Assembly (NCBI RefSeq): GCF_019393635.1
Contig: NC_057861.1
Coordinates: 173,405,077 to 173,469,076, forward strand
Origin: Dromiciops gliroides
Taxonomy: Eukaryota; Chordata; Mammalia; Microbiotheria; Microbiotheriidae
DNA: 64,000 nucleotides
Direction: 5' to 3'
Part shown: positions 10,730 through 20,745 of the stretch, piece after piece
How the letters are laid out: every line of letters begins with the position of its first letter
How positions within the stretch are numbered: the first letter of the stretch is position 1
Notes under the pieces: model-generated
Told to the model about the DNA's origin: nothing
Seen by the model: only the letters and a program-made list of their open reading frames with translations
The model's database searches: none
Program-made: the position numbers and the translations under genes

Positions 10730-10915
10730 TCTCCTACAAACAGATCAGAGAAATAATGTTTAATTTCTCCTACAAACTAATAAACAGTTCAGAGAAATTA
10801 TAATATCTTATATATCTCCTACTAACTAGAAAGAAAACATGATATTCATACCTGTCCTCCTACAAAACAGATCAGAGACAGACAGAAAAAACATAATATC
10901 AATTTAATATTTTAT
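10730..10915 (+). repeat. Degenerate local direct repeats, unit about 40-50 bp
   Basis: The string ctcctacaaacagatcagag recurs in altered form four times (about 10731, 10767, 10816, 10856), each followed by an A-rich stretch containing ataat or taatt. Old, diverged tandem array of unknown origin. Confidence 0.6.
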
Positions 10916-11446
10916 AGTCCCAAGAAGAAAAATAACATGACATGATCATGTGGAGACTTCCCTCCTAAGAGAGAAGCTCAGGGGACTCCCCATTTCTGAG
11001 GGTATATATGGTTTTAGTCCACTGATTACAGGGCATTGTCAGTTTCAATAGTATGATACAGAAATCAACCCAGAAGCAAAAAGAAGTTTAACAATTTCAG
11101 TTATAACAAGTATGGAAGGAATACAGAAGCATCATGATAAGACAACAGGATTCCAAAAAAGGGTTTGGCAAGGATGAGGACAGCCAGATGTTACCATAAG
11201 GTAGGGACTTACTATCCTGACAGAAAAGAAGTCACTAGGTAGGGTCTTTTATCTACTAGCTATCTGGGTGGCTGCTTAATTATCTGCTTGACCAACCACT
11301 ATCTGGTTAACTGACTACTTTGCTTCTCCAAAGAAAGAGTAACTAACTGACCCCGACAAGCTGATCAACTGTATTTCTCCATGGTATGTCCCCCTCAGGG
11401 CCAGAGCATCCCTAACTGGACTCAGGCCTACCAGGCTGCTACAACC
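10916..11446. other. No recognised feature
   Basis: Complex sequence between the degenerate array and the hexanucleotide array. Part of it could belong to an old LTR-type element, but I found no ends or domain to support that. Confidence 0.35.
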
Positions 11447-11595
11447 ATCTGTATCTGTATCTGTATCTGTATCTGTATCTGTATCTGTATCTGTATCTGT
11501 ATCTGTATCTGTATCTGTATCTGTATCTGTATCTGTATCTGTATCTGTATCTGTATCTGTATCTGTATCTGTATCTGTATCTGTATCTGTATCTC
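11447..11595 (+). repeat. (ATCTGT)n hexanucleotide array, about 24 units
   Basis: Near-perfect uninterrupted ATCTGT units. Since 6 is divisible by 3, long artefact frames exist on both strands (DTDT, IQIQ, ICIC repeats). The purity suggests recent expansion. Confidence 0.97.
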
Positions 11596-11672
11596 TATTC
11601 TTTCTATCTCTATCCACACATATGTATATATGCATATAAATGTTTGTGCACAAATATACACATATATAGCTC

Positions 11673-11693
11673 TGTGTGTGTGTGTGTGTGTGT
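11673..11693 (+). repeat. (TG)n short array
   Basis: About ten TG units downstream of mixed ATAC/ATAT sequence. Confidence 0.9.
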
Positions 11694-11954
11694 ACTTCTA
11701 GAAACCATGCTCTGAAGTTTCACAGGATGGGAAGACATGGATGGATTGTGAACTACATTATTGAAAAAAATATCCCCATTGATAAAATCACAGATCCATT
11801 GGTATATTAGAGTAAATTCATTGCCTCCTTATGTGAAAACATTCTCAAAAGCAAGCTTTGGCAGATACTAAACTAAAAAGGTTTTGAGTTTTAGTTGAAG
11901 ACGAACTCATCTATTATCTGGGAGCTAGCCATAGTAAGTGTAGAAATGCTTACC

Positions 11955-12172
11955 TCCTCCTCCCTTCCTCCCTCCCTCTCCCTCCCTCCCTCTCTCCCTC
12001 CCTCCCTTCCTCCCTTCCTCCCTCCCTTCCTTCCTTCCTTCCTTCCTTCCTTCCTTCCTTCCTTCCTTCCTTCCTTCCTTCCTTCCTTCCTTCCTTCCTT
12101 CCTTCCTTCCTTCCTTCCTTCCTTCCTTCCTTCCTTCCTTCCTTCCTTCTTTCCTTCCTTCCTTTCCTTTAA
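11955..12172 (+). repeat. (TCCC)n grading into (TTCC)n microsatellite
   Basis: Starts with CTCC/TCCC units (to about 12025) and continues as about 33 TTCC units, with one TTTCC variant near the right end. Encoded FLPS and KEGR frames are artefacts. Confidence 0.96.
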
Positions 12173-12507
12173 TTTATTTTCCTTTTTTATTTTGCCATGG
12201 CAACTCATGAAAGCATTTAAGGTATAGAGGGGTTGTGGGCTGCATCTACAAAGGGAATGCTTGTGTGTGTTTATAAAATCATGCTAAGCTCTAAGATTTA
12301 GGTCTAAATCTATGATCCTAGTAGATGTTCAATGAGTTCTTGTTGTTGGTCTGTGAGTCCATTTGGTTTGCTGAACTATATTTCTTTGTTACAAGAGAGG
12401 AGCTTATTGGGTGGTGGTCAGTTGTGAAATAACAATAATTAAAAAAAAATCCACAAAACAGAATTTAAAATGTCTCTTTGGAGAGGATTTTGAATTAATA
12501 GAGGTAT
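12173..12507. other. No recognised feature
   Basis: Complex sequence between two simple repeats; no exon or repeat recognised. Confidence 0.45.
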
Positions 12508-12536
12508 ATATATATATGTACATATATGTATGTATG

Positions 12537-12568
<32 letters not shown>

Positions 12569-12600
12569 TATGTGCATACACTCATATATATGTAGATATA
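12508..12600 (+). repeat. (TA)n / (AC)n compound microsatellite
   Basis: TATATG/TATGTA units followed by (TA)n and then about 12 AC units, then mixed AT/AC. Confidence 0.9.
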
Positions 12601-12601
12601 T

Positions 12602-12857
12602 GAGGCCAGCTAGATGGTGCAGTGCACAGAGTGCTGGACCTGGAGTCAGGAAGACTTGAGTTCAAATCTAGCCTTAGGCACTTACTAGCTGTGTGACCCT
12701 GGGCAAGTCACAACCCTGTTTGCCTTGGTTTCCTCATCTGCAAAATGAGCTAGAGGAGGAAATGGCAAACCACTCCAAGTATCTTTGCCAAGAAAACTCC
12801 AAAAAGGGTTACAAAGGGTCAGACACAACTGAAAAATGACTAATCAACAACAACAAA
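12602..12857 (+). mobile_element. Type B SINE, full length
   Basis: Head gaggccagctagatggtgca, B box gagttcaaatct, CORE, then ctgcaaaatgagctagagga, ggcaaaccactccaagtatc, ttgccaagaaaactcc, gggtcagacacaactgaaaa and a CAACAACAA end. Marks the full type B layout. Confidence 0.93.
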
Positions 12858-12889
12858 TGAAGGTATATATTTGCACACACTGGACAAAG

Positions 12890-13260
12890 AGCCCAGCACA
12901 GTCACACATTCTTATCCCTTTGGTAAGCAGGCAGTGAAGTTGTTTTTTTTCTTATTTTCCCCCCCTTTCTTTCTCCTCTCACCTCCCCCAACCTCACCAC
13001 TTCCCATCTATACACAGGAATATACTAATCAGGGAAAAATGCGTTGGCTGTTTAGTAAAGGGGTCAAATCCATTTGGATGGAATTCCAAACTTGCCATGA
13101 TAACAATGTCAGGAAGCAAGGTCCTCAAGTTGGCCAGAGCAGGCGACTCTTTAGCGATAGATTGTTGAAAGACTTGGCCCTGGGGTGTGCTGCTTTAGAT
13201 TTCTTTGTGCTTGGAATGTTGCAATTGTTTCTGGCACAATGAGGAATCTGTATGTCCACA
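12890..13260. other. Candidate conserved non-coding element
   Basis: Repeat-free complex sequence with a CpG-bearing core (gcgttggctgtttagtaaag; gcaggcgactctttagcgat). It contains ggaattcc and gccatgataacaatg. A 123-residue frame covers part of it but includes low-complexity F/P-rich residues and shows no domain. Regulatory role is inference. Confidence 0.35.
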
Positions 13261-13835
13261 CAGGAGAAGCTAAATTACAGGAAAAGAAGTTAAATTAGAG
13301 TTTTTAATTACAAAATAGTGCCATGGTAGTCAGGTACAGAACTCCACAGTTTTGGGCTCTCTGGGAGTAAATGGATTGATTCTTTTTTTTTTTTTAGTGA
13401 CATGTAGTGATATAATGAAAAAAATCAAGGAATCTGGAATTCCATCTCTGCTTCTTTTGGGATAGTAGGTGCATCATTTTCTGGACCTGTTTTTATCAGC
13501 AAATAAATAATAAATAAAAAGATAAATTAATAGAATGAATAAGTAAATGAATGAACACATACATACACACATACATACACGCACACACACACACACATAT
13601 ATATATATACATATATGTATATATAACTACATACAACAAATAATTTCTTCCAGGTTTAGTGTTTACCTTAATCTCTTTTCTTTTTTGTCTGAGTGACTCA
13701 GGCCACTGTTACTTTGCATTTGGATGCAATTTCACAGGGTTATTTTTTTGTTTTTTTTAGTTTTGTCCTAAGCTATCCTGGAATAGTTTGTTTCTAATCT
13801 ATTTCCATCTGGTTATGTCAATAAAATTTTATTGA
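13261..13835. other. Unassigned, with an (AC)/(AT) patch
   Basis: Simple-sequence patch at 13555-13625 (ACAC, ATAT). Near 13693-13730 are gagtgactcaggcc (AP-1-like) and tttgcatttggatgcaattt. No exon or named repeat. Confidence 0.45.
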
Positions 13836-13993
13836 ATGCCAACTGTTTACATGGTACTATATGAGGTTCTGGGGAGAATACAGAGACACATAATAATAAT
13901 TGCTCACATTTATGTAAACCTTAAAGTTTGCAAACCATTTTACATACAGTATCTCAACATACATTATTATCTTCACAATGACAATGCGAGGTA
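13836..13993 (-). mobile_element. Type C-related repeat, antisense
   Basis: ttttattgaatgccaactgt, then taataattgctcacatttat, cttaaagtttgcaaaccatt and tatctcaacatacattatta read as the reverse of an L2-type SINE tail. Diverged. Confidence 0.55.
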
Positions 13994-13994
13994 C

Positions 13995-14128
13995 CAGGGT
14001 GCAGTGGAAAGGGCACTTCAGGAATCAGAAAGATTCCAAACATTCAAATCCTGAGACAGGCAATTACTAGTTGTATGGCCTTGGGTAAATCACTTAAATT
14101 CTGTGTTTTAGTTTTCTCCTCTGCAAAA
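13995..14128 (+). mobile_element. CORE-SINE fragment
   Basis: cagggtgcagtggaaagggc, cattcaaatcctgagac, ctagttgtatggccttgggt, aaatcacttaaattctgtg, then an A-rich tail. Confidence 0.65.
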
Positions 14129-14310
14129 AAAAAAATAAAAAAATAAATATAAATAAATAAACAAATGAATGAATGAGTAAATAAATAAATGAGCAAATAA
14201 ATGAAAAAATAGCTAGCTAGATAAATAAATGAAGGAAGGAAGGAAGAAAAGAAAGAAAGAGAGAGAAACAAAGAAAGAGAAAAATAAACAAAGAAAGAAA
14301 GGAAAAAAGA
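14129..14310 (+). repeat. (AAAT)n and (GAAA)n low-complexity tract
   Basis: AAATAAAT/AATGAATG units passing into GGAA/GAAA units. Probably grown from the A-rich tail of the preceding SINE. Confidence 0.9.
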
Positions 14311-14974
14311 ATTGAGTGGGTTTGCTTATGTGGCCTCTAAGGTCTCTGAGTCCAAATGCAGCTGGCTATATATTCCCTCCACCGTACTGCATCTTGAAGA
14401 CAAGGCTTCTGTCCAGCAAAGGAACAGGACATGTACCAAATAAATACAATACAAAGTAAAAAAAGTGCATGAGAAGTATCAATAAACTGTTCCCAGGAAG
14501 GAGGGATATTATGTTCTAGAGTGTTCTGGAGTGTATTAGAGTGGAGAAGACAGGGATAATTAAAGAATGTTTAGCCAAATTTGAAACAATGTGGCTCTTC
14601 CTATAATGTGAGTGGTGTGTCCCATATGTTTGATATAGCATTCTTGCTGGAAAATTCTTTCTCTCCTGGTTCAGTTGCTTAGATTGTCCTTGGACATGGT
14701 AGCTCCCCTGCTCCCCTGTCTGTGGGATGCTGTGGGGAGGGGAGAGGAGACAGATTGGGGGAAAGGAAACTATCAATCTATGCCACAGGTAAGTTAAAAA
14801 GATGACTGATTTAATTCATTTTCTACCATTTTTGCCTATACAAGAGGACCTGGGTAGGGGAAGTTAGTTGTTTGATTAAGTCATTCACATTTTTGGAATT
14901 TTTCTCTAAATCTTAGCTCAGAGTCAGAGGATTGAGAGACTCAACTAAACCACAGGATGTTGCTATATTAGGTT
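14311..14974. other. No recognised feature
   Basis: Complex sequence; the minus-strand 86-residue frame at 14516-14776 shows no recognisable domain. Confidence 0.4.
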
Positions 14975-15500
14975 AATATTTTGATTATTGTTATTATCTG
15001 CTTTGTTATTTCCTGCAAGTCCCATGATGCTTTTGTTTGTGTACTGCTGAAGGAGACACATGGAGAATGCTATTCTGGAAAGGGTCTAGTTGCTAACAGG
15101 AGAGCCTTTAAGGAGAAACTTGAAGTGGTTTTCCTCAAAGTTGCACTATTTCCTTGGGCCTTTTGAAGATGACATCCCTTTGGAATGTGTGGGGTAGGAA
15201 ATGCATTCCATTCTGTGAGCCCAGAGAAATGCATGAAACAACTGGAATAGCCAGGTGGGGATGCCGGTGGCTACATCCTCCGCGCCAGGCTCCAGGAATG
15301 AGCACAGAGCACACACATGCAGTTAGAGGAAAACAAGTGCTAGTCAGCTGGGCATGAGTGACTCATGGATTAGTGACAGTTATTTTGCCTAACACAGTCA
15401 TATCCATTTGAGAGGCTAATGATCATTTGCCCAGCTAGAGACACAGCTCTGCCCAATCTGGCTGCTTGGGTTTTCCTGCTTTGTGAGTTGAGATCAGCAT
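14975..15500. promoter_or_regulatory. Candidate enhancer-like conserved block
   Basis: Repeat-free. It carries several GGAATG-type (TEAD-like) words: ggaatgtgtgggg (15182), gcattccattctg (15203), ctggaatagcc (15243), aggaatgagc (15294). An AP-1 palindrome lies in gagtgactcatgg (15356-15368). A short CpG-bearing patch (gccggtgg, ccgcgcc) lies at 15263-15286. TEAD and AP-1 sites commonly co-occur in enhancers; activity here is inference. Confidence 0.4.
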
Positions 15501-15661
15501 CTCTGTGGCTGCCTGGAGCAGATCATGCTTAAGCACATCACCAGAATACTCCCATTCTGTTCTCTAAGATTCACAAGAACACTTGGCCTTAATAGAGTAC
15601 CTACTGGAATTTTCAGGACCCTTTGGTGTAACTTCTGCTTGTGGGCTGGGAGGTATTCAGC

Positions 15662-15860
15662 ACTTCCCTGTCAAAAGTGCTACATTTGAAGAACTGAGCT
15701 TGGAATTATGGGACTTGAGTTCAGATCCCAGACATCTACTGCCTGTATGACCATGGCAAGTCACAACCTCCTCGGACTTCAATTTCCTCCTTTGTAAAAA
15801 GAGGAAGTTTGACTAGATGACCTCTGAAGTCCCTTCCTATTCTAGATCTATGATTCTATG
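15662..15860 (+). mobile_element. Type C / CORE-SINE remnant
   Basis: Contains gacttgagttcagatcccag, ctgcctgtatgaccatggca, tttcctcctttgtaaaaaga, then gactagatgacctctgaagt and attctagatctatgattcta, the usual order of an old therian CORE-SINE. Confidence 0.7.
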
Positions 15861-16009
15861 AAAAGAAGAATGGCAAAGTCAATACCCAACAATGCTCTTG
15901 TTACCTCTCCCCATACATGTGTTGTCCCAACTCCAAAAATCAATTGACCCAGGTGCTCTACTGGTTCACTGCTGAAATAGTTACTACTCTTGCCCCCCTT
16001 TTTGAAATA

Positions 16010-16385
16010 AAGAAAGGAAGAAAGAAAAAGAGAGAGAGAGAGAGAGAGAGAGAGGAGAATGAGGGAGGGAAAGAAAGAAAAAGGAGAGAGAGGAGAAGAG
16101 GGAGGGAAAGAAAGAAAAAGGAGAGAGAAAGAAAGGAAGGAAGGAAGAAAGAAAGGAGAAAGAGAGAGGGAAAGAAAGAAAAAAGAGAGAAAGAGAAGGA
16201 AAGAGAGAGGGAAAGAAAGCAAGAGAAGAAAGAGAAAGAGAGGGAAAGAAAAAGAAAAACAGAAAAAAGAAGGGAGGAAGGGAGGGAAGGAGGAAGAAAG
16301 GAAGAAAGGAGAGAGAAAGAGAAGGAAGGAGTAAAGAAAGAAAGAAGAGAAGGTAAAAAGAAAAAGAGGAGAAAGAAAGAAGTGA
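16010..16385 (+). repeat. GA-rich polypurine tract
   Basis: About 375 bp of nearly pure purine (GAAA, GGAA, GAGA units, many interruptions). Frames of 216, 161 and 140 residues over it are compositional artefacts. Such tracts can form H-DNA. Confidence 0.95.
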
Positions 16386-16387
16386 AA

Positions 16388-16500
16388 GAAAATACTTATT
16401 AAACACATACTATGGGTCAGGCACTGTGCTAAGCACTGGAGATACAAATATAAAAAGGAAGACTGTCTATTTTTAAGGAAATTACATTGTAACTTCAATA
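16388..16500 (+). repeat. Ancient interspersed repeat fragment
   Basis: ttattaaacacatactatgg, caggcactgtgctaagcact and gagatacaaatataaaaagg match the start of the long ancient repeat at 31325. Confidence 0.6.
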
Positions 16501-17017
16501 CATCTAAAGGAGTGGTAACCAGGGAGAAATATTTTTGTTTAATGAAGTCACAGGGATGGTGATTGGAATCATAGGGTAATTGGTTGACATGGTCTTTCCA
16601 TAAAGAGTGATATTGATTTGATCACCAATCCCAGAGCAAGAGATAAAAGGGAACTGTAGAGGGAGGGAAGGGGAAGTGAATGTGCAAGAGAAACCAGTGT
16701 GCTAAGTCTGGGTTGGGCTCACTATGATGAAATGTCACCAATCAGAAACCCAGATCACTTTTAAATTTCTATATTGTGCTCTTTATTTCTTCTATTAAAG
16801 AAGACAGGACTATTGCTAAGCCTTGGACTTTTCAGTTGCAAACAAACAAATAAATAAATCACCCACCACTGGTTTTCATCATTTCTTCTTTAGAGCTGTG
16901 GCAAGTGTCTACTCTCATTTGTCCCTTTCTACTTGACCACATTAATTCCTCTCCCTTCCATCTAGGTTTCTAATGGAGCTTGAAATTAACCTGCCACATT
17001 TCCCTTCACCTTTTGTA

Positions 17018-17020
<3 letters not shown>
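16501..17020. other. No recognised feature
   Basis: Repeat-free complex sequence; tattgatttgatcaccaatc lies at 16610-16630. No exon seen. Confidence 0.4.

Positions 17021-17058
<38 letters not shown>
17021..17058 (+). repeat. (GT)n microsatellite
   Basis: Nineteen uninterrupted GT units. Confidence 0.97.
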
Positions 17059-17062
<4 letters not shown>

Positions 17063-17310
17063 ATGACCAATCTCTGGGAGGATGTTAGTTCTCAAACCAT
17101 TTCTGGGCAGCTTCAGAGTGCATGTGAGGGCTAGTGCTGATGGGATGAAACATCTCTTTTGAGGCGGGCCTATAGAAACATTAAGTTATTTGTTGAACAC
17201 AGGTAGCAAAATGACAGAGACCTTATGGCAAATATATGTCCAGGCAGGATGTTGTTAAGTTTAAGAGGGACATTATTTTTCAGAAAAGAATGCTTTTCTC
17301 CCACCTTAGT

Positions 17311-17336
17311 CACACACACACACACACACACACACA
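17311..17336 (+). repeat. (CA)n microsatellite
   Basis: Thirteen uninterrupted CA units. Confidence 0.95.
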
Positions 17337-17722
17337 TACTCACTGTGCGTGAAGGAGAATATATGCATACTCAATTAGTTTATACAAATGGGATTTTCTC
17401 CCAGGCATAAGCAGTGTTGATTATAAAAACAATAATAATTGCTATTTACCTTGTTTTTGCCTAATTTGGGGGAAGACAGGTTATATGTTGTTTGGCAATT
17501 GGCAGAATCCTTAGTGGAGTGGACTGGAATCTACTTGGGTTTTATAAAATGTACCTAGATGATGTTGGCTCCATTTGGGTCATATATTACAACATAGATG
17601 CTAGAAATCTGTTTTAGAGCTATGGAATTTGAGAGTGGAGAAGAAGCCTGAAGTCATTTATTATAACTCCTTTCTCTTCTCACCCACCAAAATACAGATC
17701 TCTGTCGTACCCTCCCTGCCAC

Positions 17723-17724
<2 letters not shown>
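17337..17724. other. No recognised feature
   Basis: AT-rich complex sequence without assignable exon or repeat. Confidence 0.45.

Positions 17725-17789
<65 letters not shown>
17725..17789 (+). repeat. (GA)n microsatellite
   Basis: About 32 uninterrupted GA units. Confidence 0.97.
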
Positions 17790-17791
<2 letters not shown>

Positions 17792-17825
17792 GGTTGTTAG
17801 CAGGAAAAAAATATTCAGTCAAAGA

Positions 17826-17990
17826 CCATCCTGTATGGTGTAAGGGTGTGACCAATGAATTTGGAGTTGAAAGATCTGGTTTCAAGTCCCTGCTGGGTCA
17901 TTACCCATATGACATTGGATAGGTCACTTAATTTCTCTTTCCTCGATCTGTAATATGAATGGGAAAGTATTAGACAATCTCCAGGCTGCC
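17826..17990 (+). mobile_element. CORE-SINE (type C-related)
   Basis: gagttgaaagatctggtttc, cattacccatatgacattgg, taggtcacttaatttctctt, gatctgtaatatgaatggga. Diverged copy; no TSD. Confidence 0.65.
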
Positions 17991-18064
17991 TAAGCGAGAT
18001 GTGGAGTCCTTAAACTCCACATGTCTGACTGGACTTTTTGAGTGGCAAAGCCTTCCTTGTTCAA

Positions 18065-18170
18065 AGACCAGTCAGAAAACATTTATTAAGCATCTACTGC
18101 TAGGTGCTAGAGATACATAGACACAAATAAAACACTACCTGCCCTCAAAGAGCTTATGTTCTACCTATAA
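18065..18170 (+). repeat. Ancient interspersed repeat fragment
   Basis: aacatttattaagcatctac, taggtgctagagatacatag and ctgccctcaaagagcttatg match the 31325 repeat's first segment. Confidence 0.65.
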
Positions 18171-18224
18171 TATCTTCAACATGGGTACTCCTTCCACTGG
18201 CACCTCTTACAATTCTCTAGTAAA

Positions 18225-18412
18225 GGGCTGCTTAAGCTTTTTCCACTTGTGACCCATTTTTGCCTGAAAAAATTTTACATTGGCCCCAGGTATATAGGTA
18301 TATAAAATAGGTATACATAACCTTTTACTGTTTCCAGATTTTCTACAACTCCCACCTTCAGTTATGCAATACCATATATGGGGTCTCAATCCACAGTTTA
18401 AGAAGCTAGACT
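18225..18412. mobile_element. Non-autonomous hAT-like DNA element (OposCharlie-like)
   Basis: Ends form an imperfect inverted repeat: ctgcttaagctttttccact on the left and cagtttaagaagct on the right. The inside (gtgacccatttttgcctg, ggccccaggtatataggtat, agttatgcaataccatat, tggggtctcaatccac) is a pattern I associate with small marsupial hAT elements. No coding capacity. Confidence 0.65.
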
Positions 18413-18807
18413 CTAGTCTCTGCCTTACCAGATGACCTTCTTGAATTGCTGTATCCCCTGTTTCCCCCAAATCTGGCACCTGGTAGCTGACCCTCAATGG
18501 GGCTGATTCTCAAATGACACATAAATCCACTTCGAGATCTTCCTTGGAGTCTCTCTGAAATCTTTTAGATCTTATACTTTACTGATACAACCTTTGACTG
18601 AGATGAAGCAGGATCATAGTGATAGCTCTGCATAAACCAAGTGCTTGGTAAATGTTTGTCCAGGTGACCTTAATTCAATGAACTTTTACCCAGGGAACTT
18701 TGCCCGTGTGGAATGTACAACAAAAACACCTTATTTCTACTTTCTTGCAGTCATTATACTTAGTCTGGAATGCGTCGGAGCCAGAATTCATAAATGTGTG
18801 AATTCTA
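18413..18807. other. No recognised feature
   Basis: Complex sequence. A 135-residue frame runs 18645-19052 across this block and the next. It starts mid-sequence, carries no domain and overlaps the CTCF-type motif; I treat it as chance. Confidence 0.4.
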
Positions 18808-18823
18808 CCACCAGGTGGCACCA
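18808..18823 (+). promoter_or_regulatory. CTCF-type binding motif, forward
   Basis: CCACCAGGTGGCACCA matches the CTCF core consensus CCASYAGRKGGCRSYV at all 16 positions. It lies in repeat-free sequence. Binding is predicted, not shown. Confidence 0.55.
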
Positions 18824-19509
18824 GATAATTTCTTTAGAAAATAACAGTTTCTCCAAGCATTTGGTTGGAGTGCCCTGCTCAGGTGATGGGAAACCTGTTC
18901 TGAGACTCCCAAGGGTATCAATACCCCTTTCAATGAATCCTCTTCCTTGGTGTACTGGGATTCGGGAGCTGCATGCTTGGTTTTTATTATGTTGGCTGTC
19001 TAGAATCTACAACAGTGGCTCTGGGTGCTATCATTTCCTTGGAGTGCTTTAACATGCAGATAAAACAAAAAGGGCTGAACCCAAGGACTATGAGAGAGTT
19101 TCAGACAGACACTTCAGTTTACGAACCTTCTTGTCTCTTTGGCCTAGATTTTGTGGCACCTGAACTTTGGGAATATTAGGTAGACAGGAAGAGTGCTGAG
19201 GGTCAAAGTTTCCCAGAAATAGTTAGGGGGCCAATACCAATACGAGTGCCTGGGGAAGGGCAGGGCAGGGCAGGGAGGAGGTCGACTTTCAGCTGGAGCC
19301 TGGCAATCTCAAGTGGGCACCTGTACTCAAATACTCAACACAATGAGCTATAGGTTTTCTATTCTTTATGACTCACCCACACCTTGATTTTGTTTCAGGC
19401 CCTAAATGTGTATTAATTTCTTTGGCTGAAAATGTGGGTTCTCTGACTTTGAAATTTATGTGTGTGTTTTTTTAAGTACACATTACATTTTGGTAGCAGT
19501 TGACAGTAT
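18824..19509. other. Unassigned, with a G4-prone tract
   Basis: Complex sequence. A four-run guanine tract, GGGCAGGGCAGGGCAGGG, is at 19258-19275. A minimal G-quadruplex with 2-nt loops is possible on the plus strand. Confidence 0.5.
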
Positions 19510-19680
19510 TTTAGCACTTTAGGGTGTACATATGAGAGAGGAAATTGATACTCAAAAAGACTGTGATTTTTCCAGGGTCACACTGCCATGTCAGAGGTGA
19601 GGTTTCAACCCAGTTCTCTTCTGACTCCAAATTCACCATTTTTTAGATCTATACCATTCTGTCTCACATCTACTTGAGTA
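19510..19680 (-). mobile_element. Type C SINE remnant, antisense
   Basis: ttttagcactttagggtgta, gaggaaattgatactcaaaa, tttccagggtcacactgcca, gaggtgaggtttcaacccag. Confidence 0.6.
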
Positions 19681-19734
19681 TACAACTACTAGGGTTATTG
19701 ATGTAGGAGAAAGAAATGAATGTTTTGCAGCCCC

Positions 19735-19935
19735 TTAAGGAGGCGCTATTGTACAAAGTAAAGAGTTCTGGTCTTCAAGTCAAAGGACATGAGTTTGAAT
19801 CTGATTTCTACCCTTTACTACCTATATGACCTTTAGTCAGTGACTTCATTGCTCAGTTCTTCACTTCAAAATGAAAAGACTGAACGTATGGTCCATTTCA
19901 ACACTAAATCAATGATATGTTAATGCTATAATCCT
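19735..19935 (+). mobile_element. CORE-SINE (type C-related)
   Basis: gagttctggtcttcaagtca, gacatgagtttgaatctgat, tacctatatgacctttagtc, cttcaaaatgaaaagactga, atttcaacactaaatcaatg. Confidence 0.65.
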
Positions 19936-20150
19936 TTCTCAGCTGCCCAAAGAAGACCACAGCAGAAATAAGATCCTGAGAAATACTACACAAATTGTGC
20001 TATATTACAATTCTTTTTTAAAAATTATTTTTAATTTATGGAATAAAACAAGTATAACATCATGTAATAAAAAAGGATGACTGCATATAAAACTACAAAT
20101 CTACTATATACAACTTGCTATTCCTTTTAAATATATAATAAAGTTATCAT

Positions 20151-20310
20151 GGGGGCAGCTAGGTGGCACAGTGGATAAAGCACTGGCCCTGGATTCAAAA
20201 GGACCTGAGTTCAAATCTGGCCTCAGACACTTGACACTTACTAGCTGTGTGACCCTGGGCAAGTCACTTAACCTTCATTGACCCACAAGCAAACAAAAAA
20301 ATGAAAAAAA
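20151..20310 (+). mobile_element. Type A SINE with 14-bp TSD
   Basis: Complete copy with intact A and B boxes. Perfect TSD AATAAAGTTATCAT at 20137-20150 and 20311-20324. Tail is A-rich with C and TG interruptions. Confidence 0.95.
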
Positions 20311-20395
20311 AATAAAGTTATCATGTAAGTTTATTTTTTCCCCTTTTCCCTCTTTCCTACCTCACCCTAGAGATGGCTACCATTACACACAAATT

Positions 20396-20480
20396 TTATA
20401 TATATATATATGTGTGTGTGTGTATATGTATGTGTATATATGAAAAAATTATATATATATGAAAATATATGTATGTATGC
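20396..20480 (+). repeat. (TA)/(TG) low-complexity tract
   Basis: TATATA, TGTGTG and TATG units in mixed order. Confidence 0.9.
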
Positions 20481-20624
20481 CATTATGTATATAAAAATCA
20501 TTCTAATGAGAAAGTTTCCAAATCAGATCAATTACTGTGATCTACAAAGTGAACAGAAATAGGCCTGAATTAAAGGGAGAGGAATTTTGTTAATTATAGG
20601 CAAATGTCTTCAATGACTGGAACA

Positions 20625-20745
20625 ATCAATCAAAAACATTTATTAAGCATCTATGGCATGTCAGGTACTATTCCAGGCCAAATATAAAAGGGAGATGGTC
20701 GCTCTCCTCAGAGAGCTTACATTCTACTGACGTTGGGGTATGGGA
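20625..20745 (+). repeat. Ancient interspersed repeat fragment
   Basis: aatcaatcaaaaacatttat, taagcatctatggcatgtca, caggtactattccaggcca and gagagcttacattctactga follow the 31325 repeat's first segment. Confidence 0.65.

Noticed and set aside
10916-11446. Endogenous retrovirus internal region
   Set aside because: No gag, pol or env similarity, no LTR ends; left unassigned.
11315-11701. DTDT, IQIQ and ICIC frames of 77-112 residues
   Set aside because: They are the hexanucleotide array read in different frames.
15848-16498. 216-, 161- and 140-residue frames
   Set aside because: Compositional artefacts of a polypurine tract.
18645-19052. 135-residue frame in unique sequence
   Set aside because: No domain or coding bias, and it spans a CTCF-type motif. 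Most likely chance.
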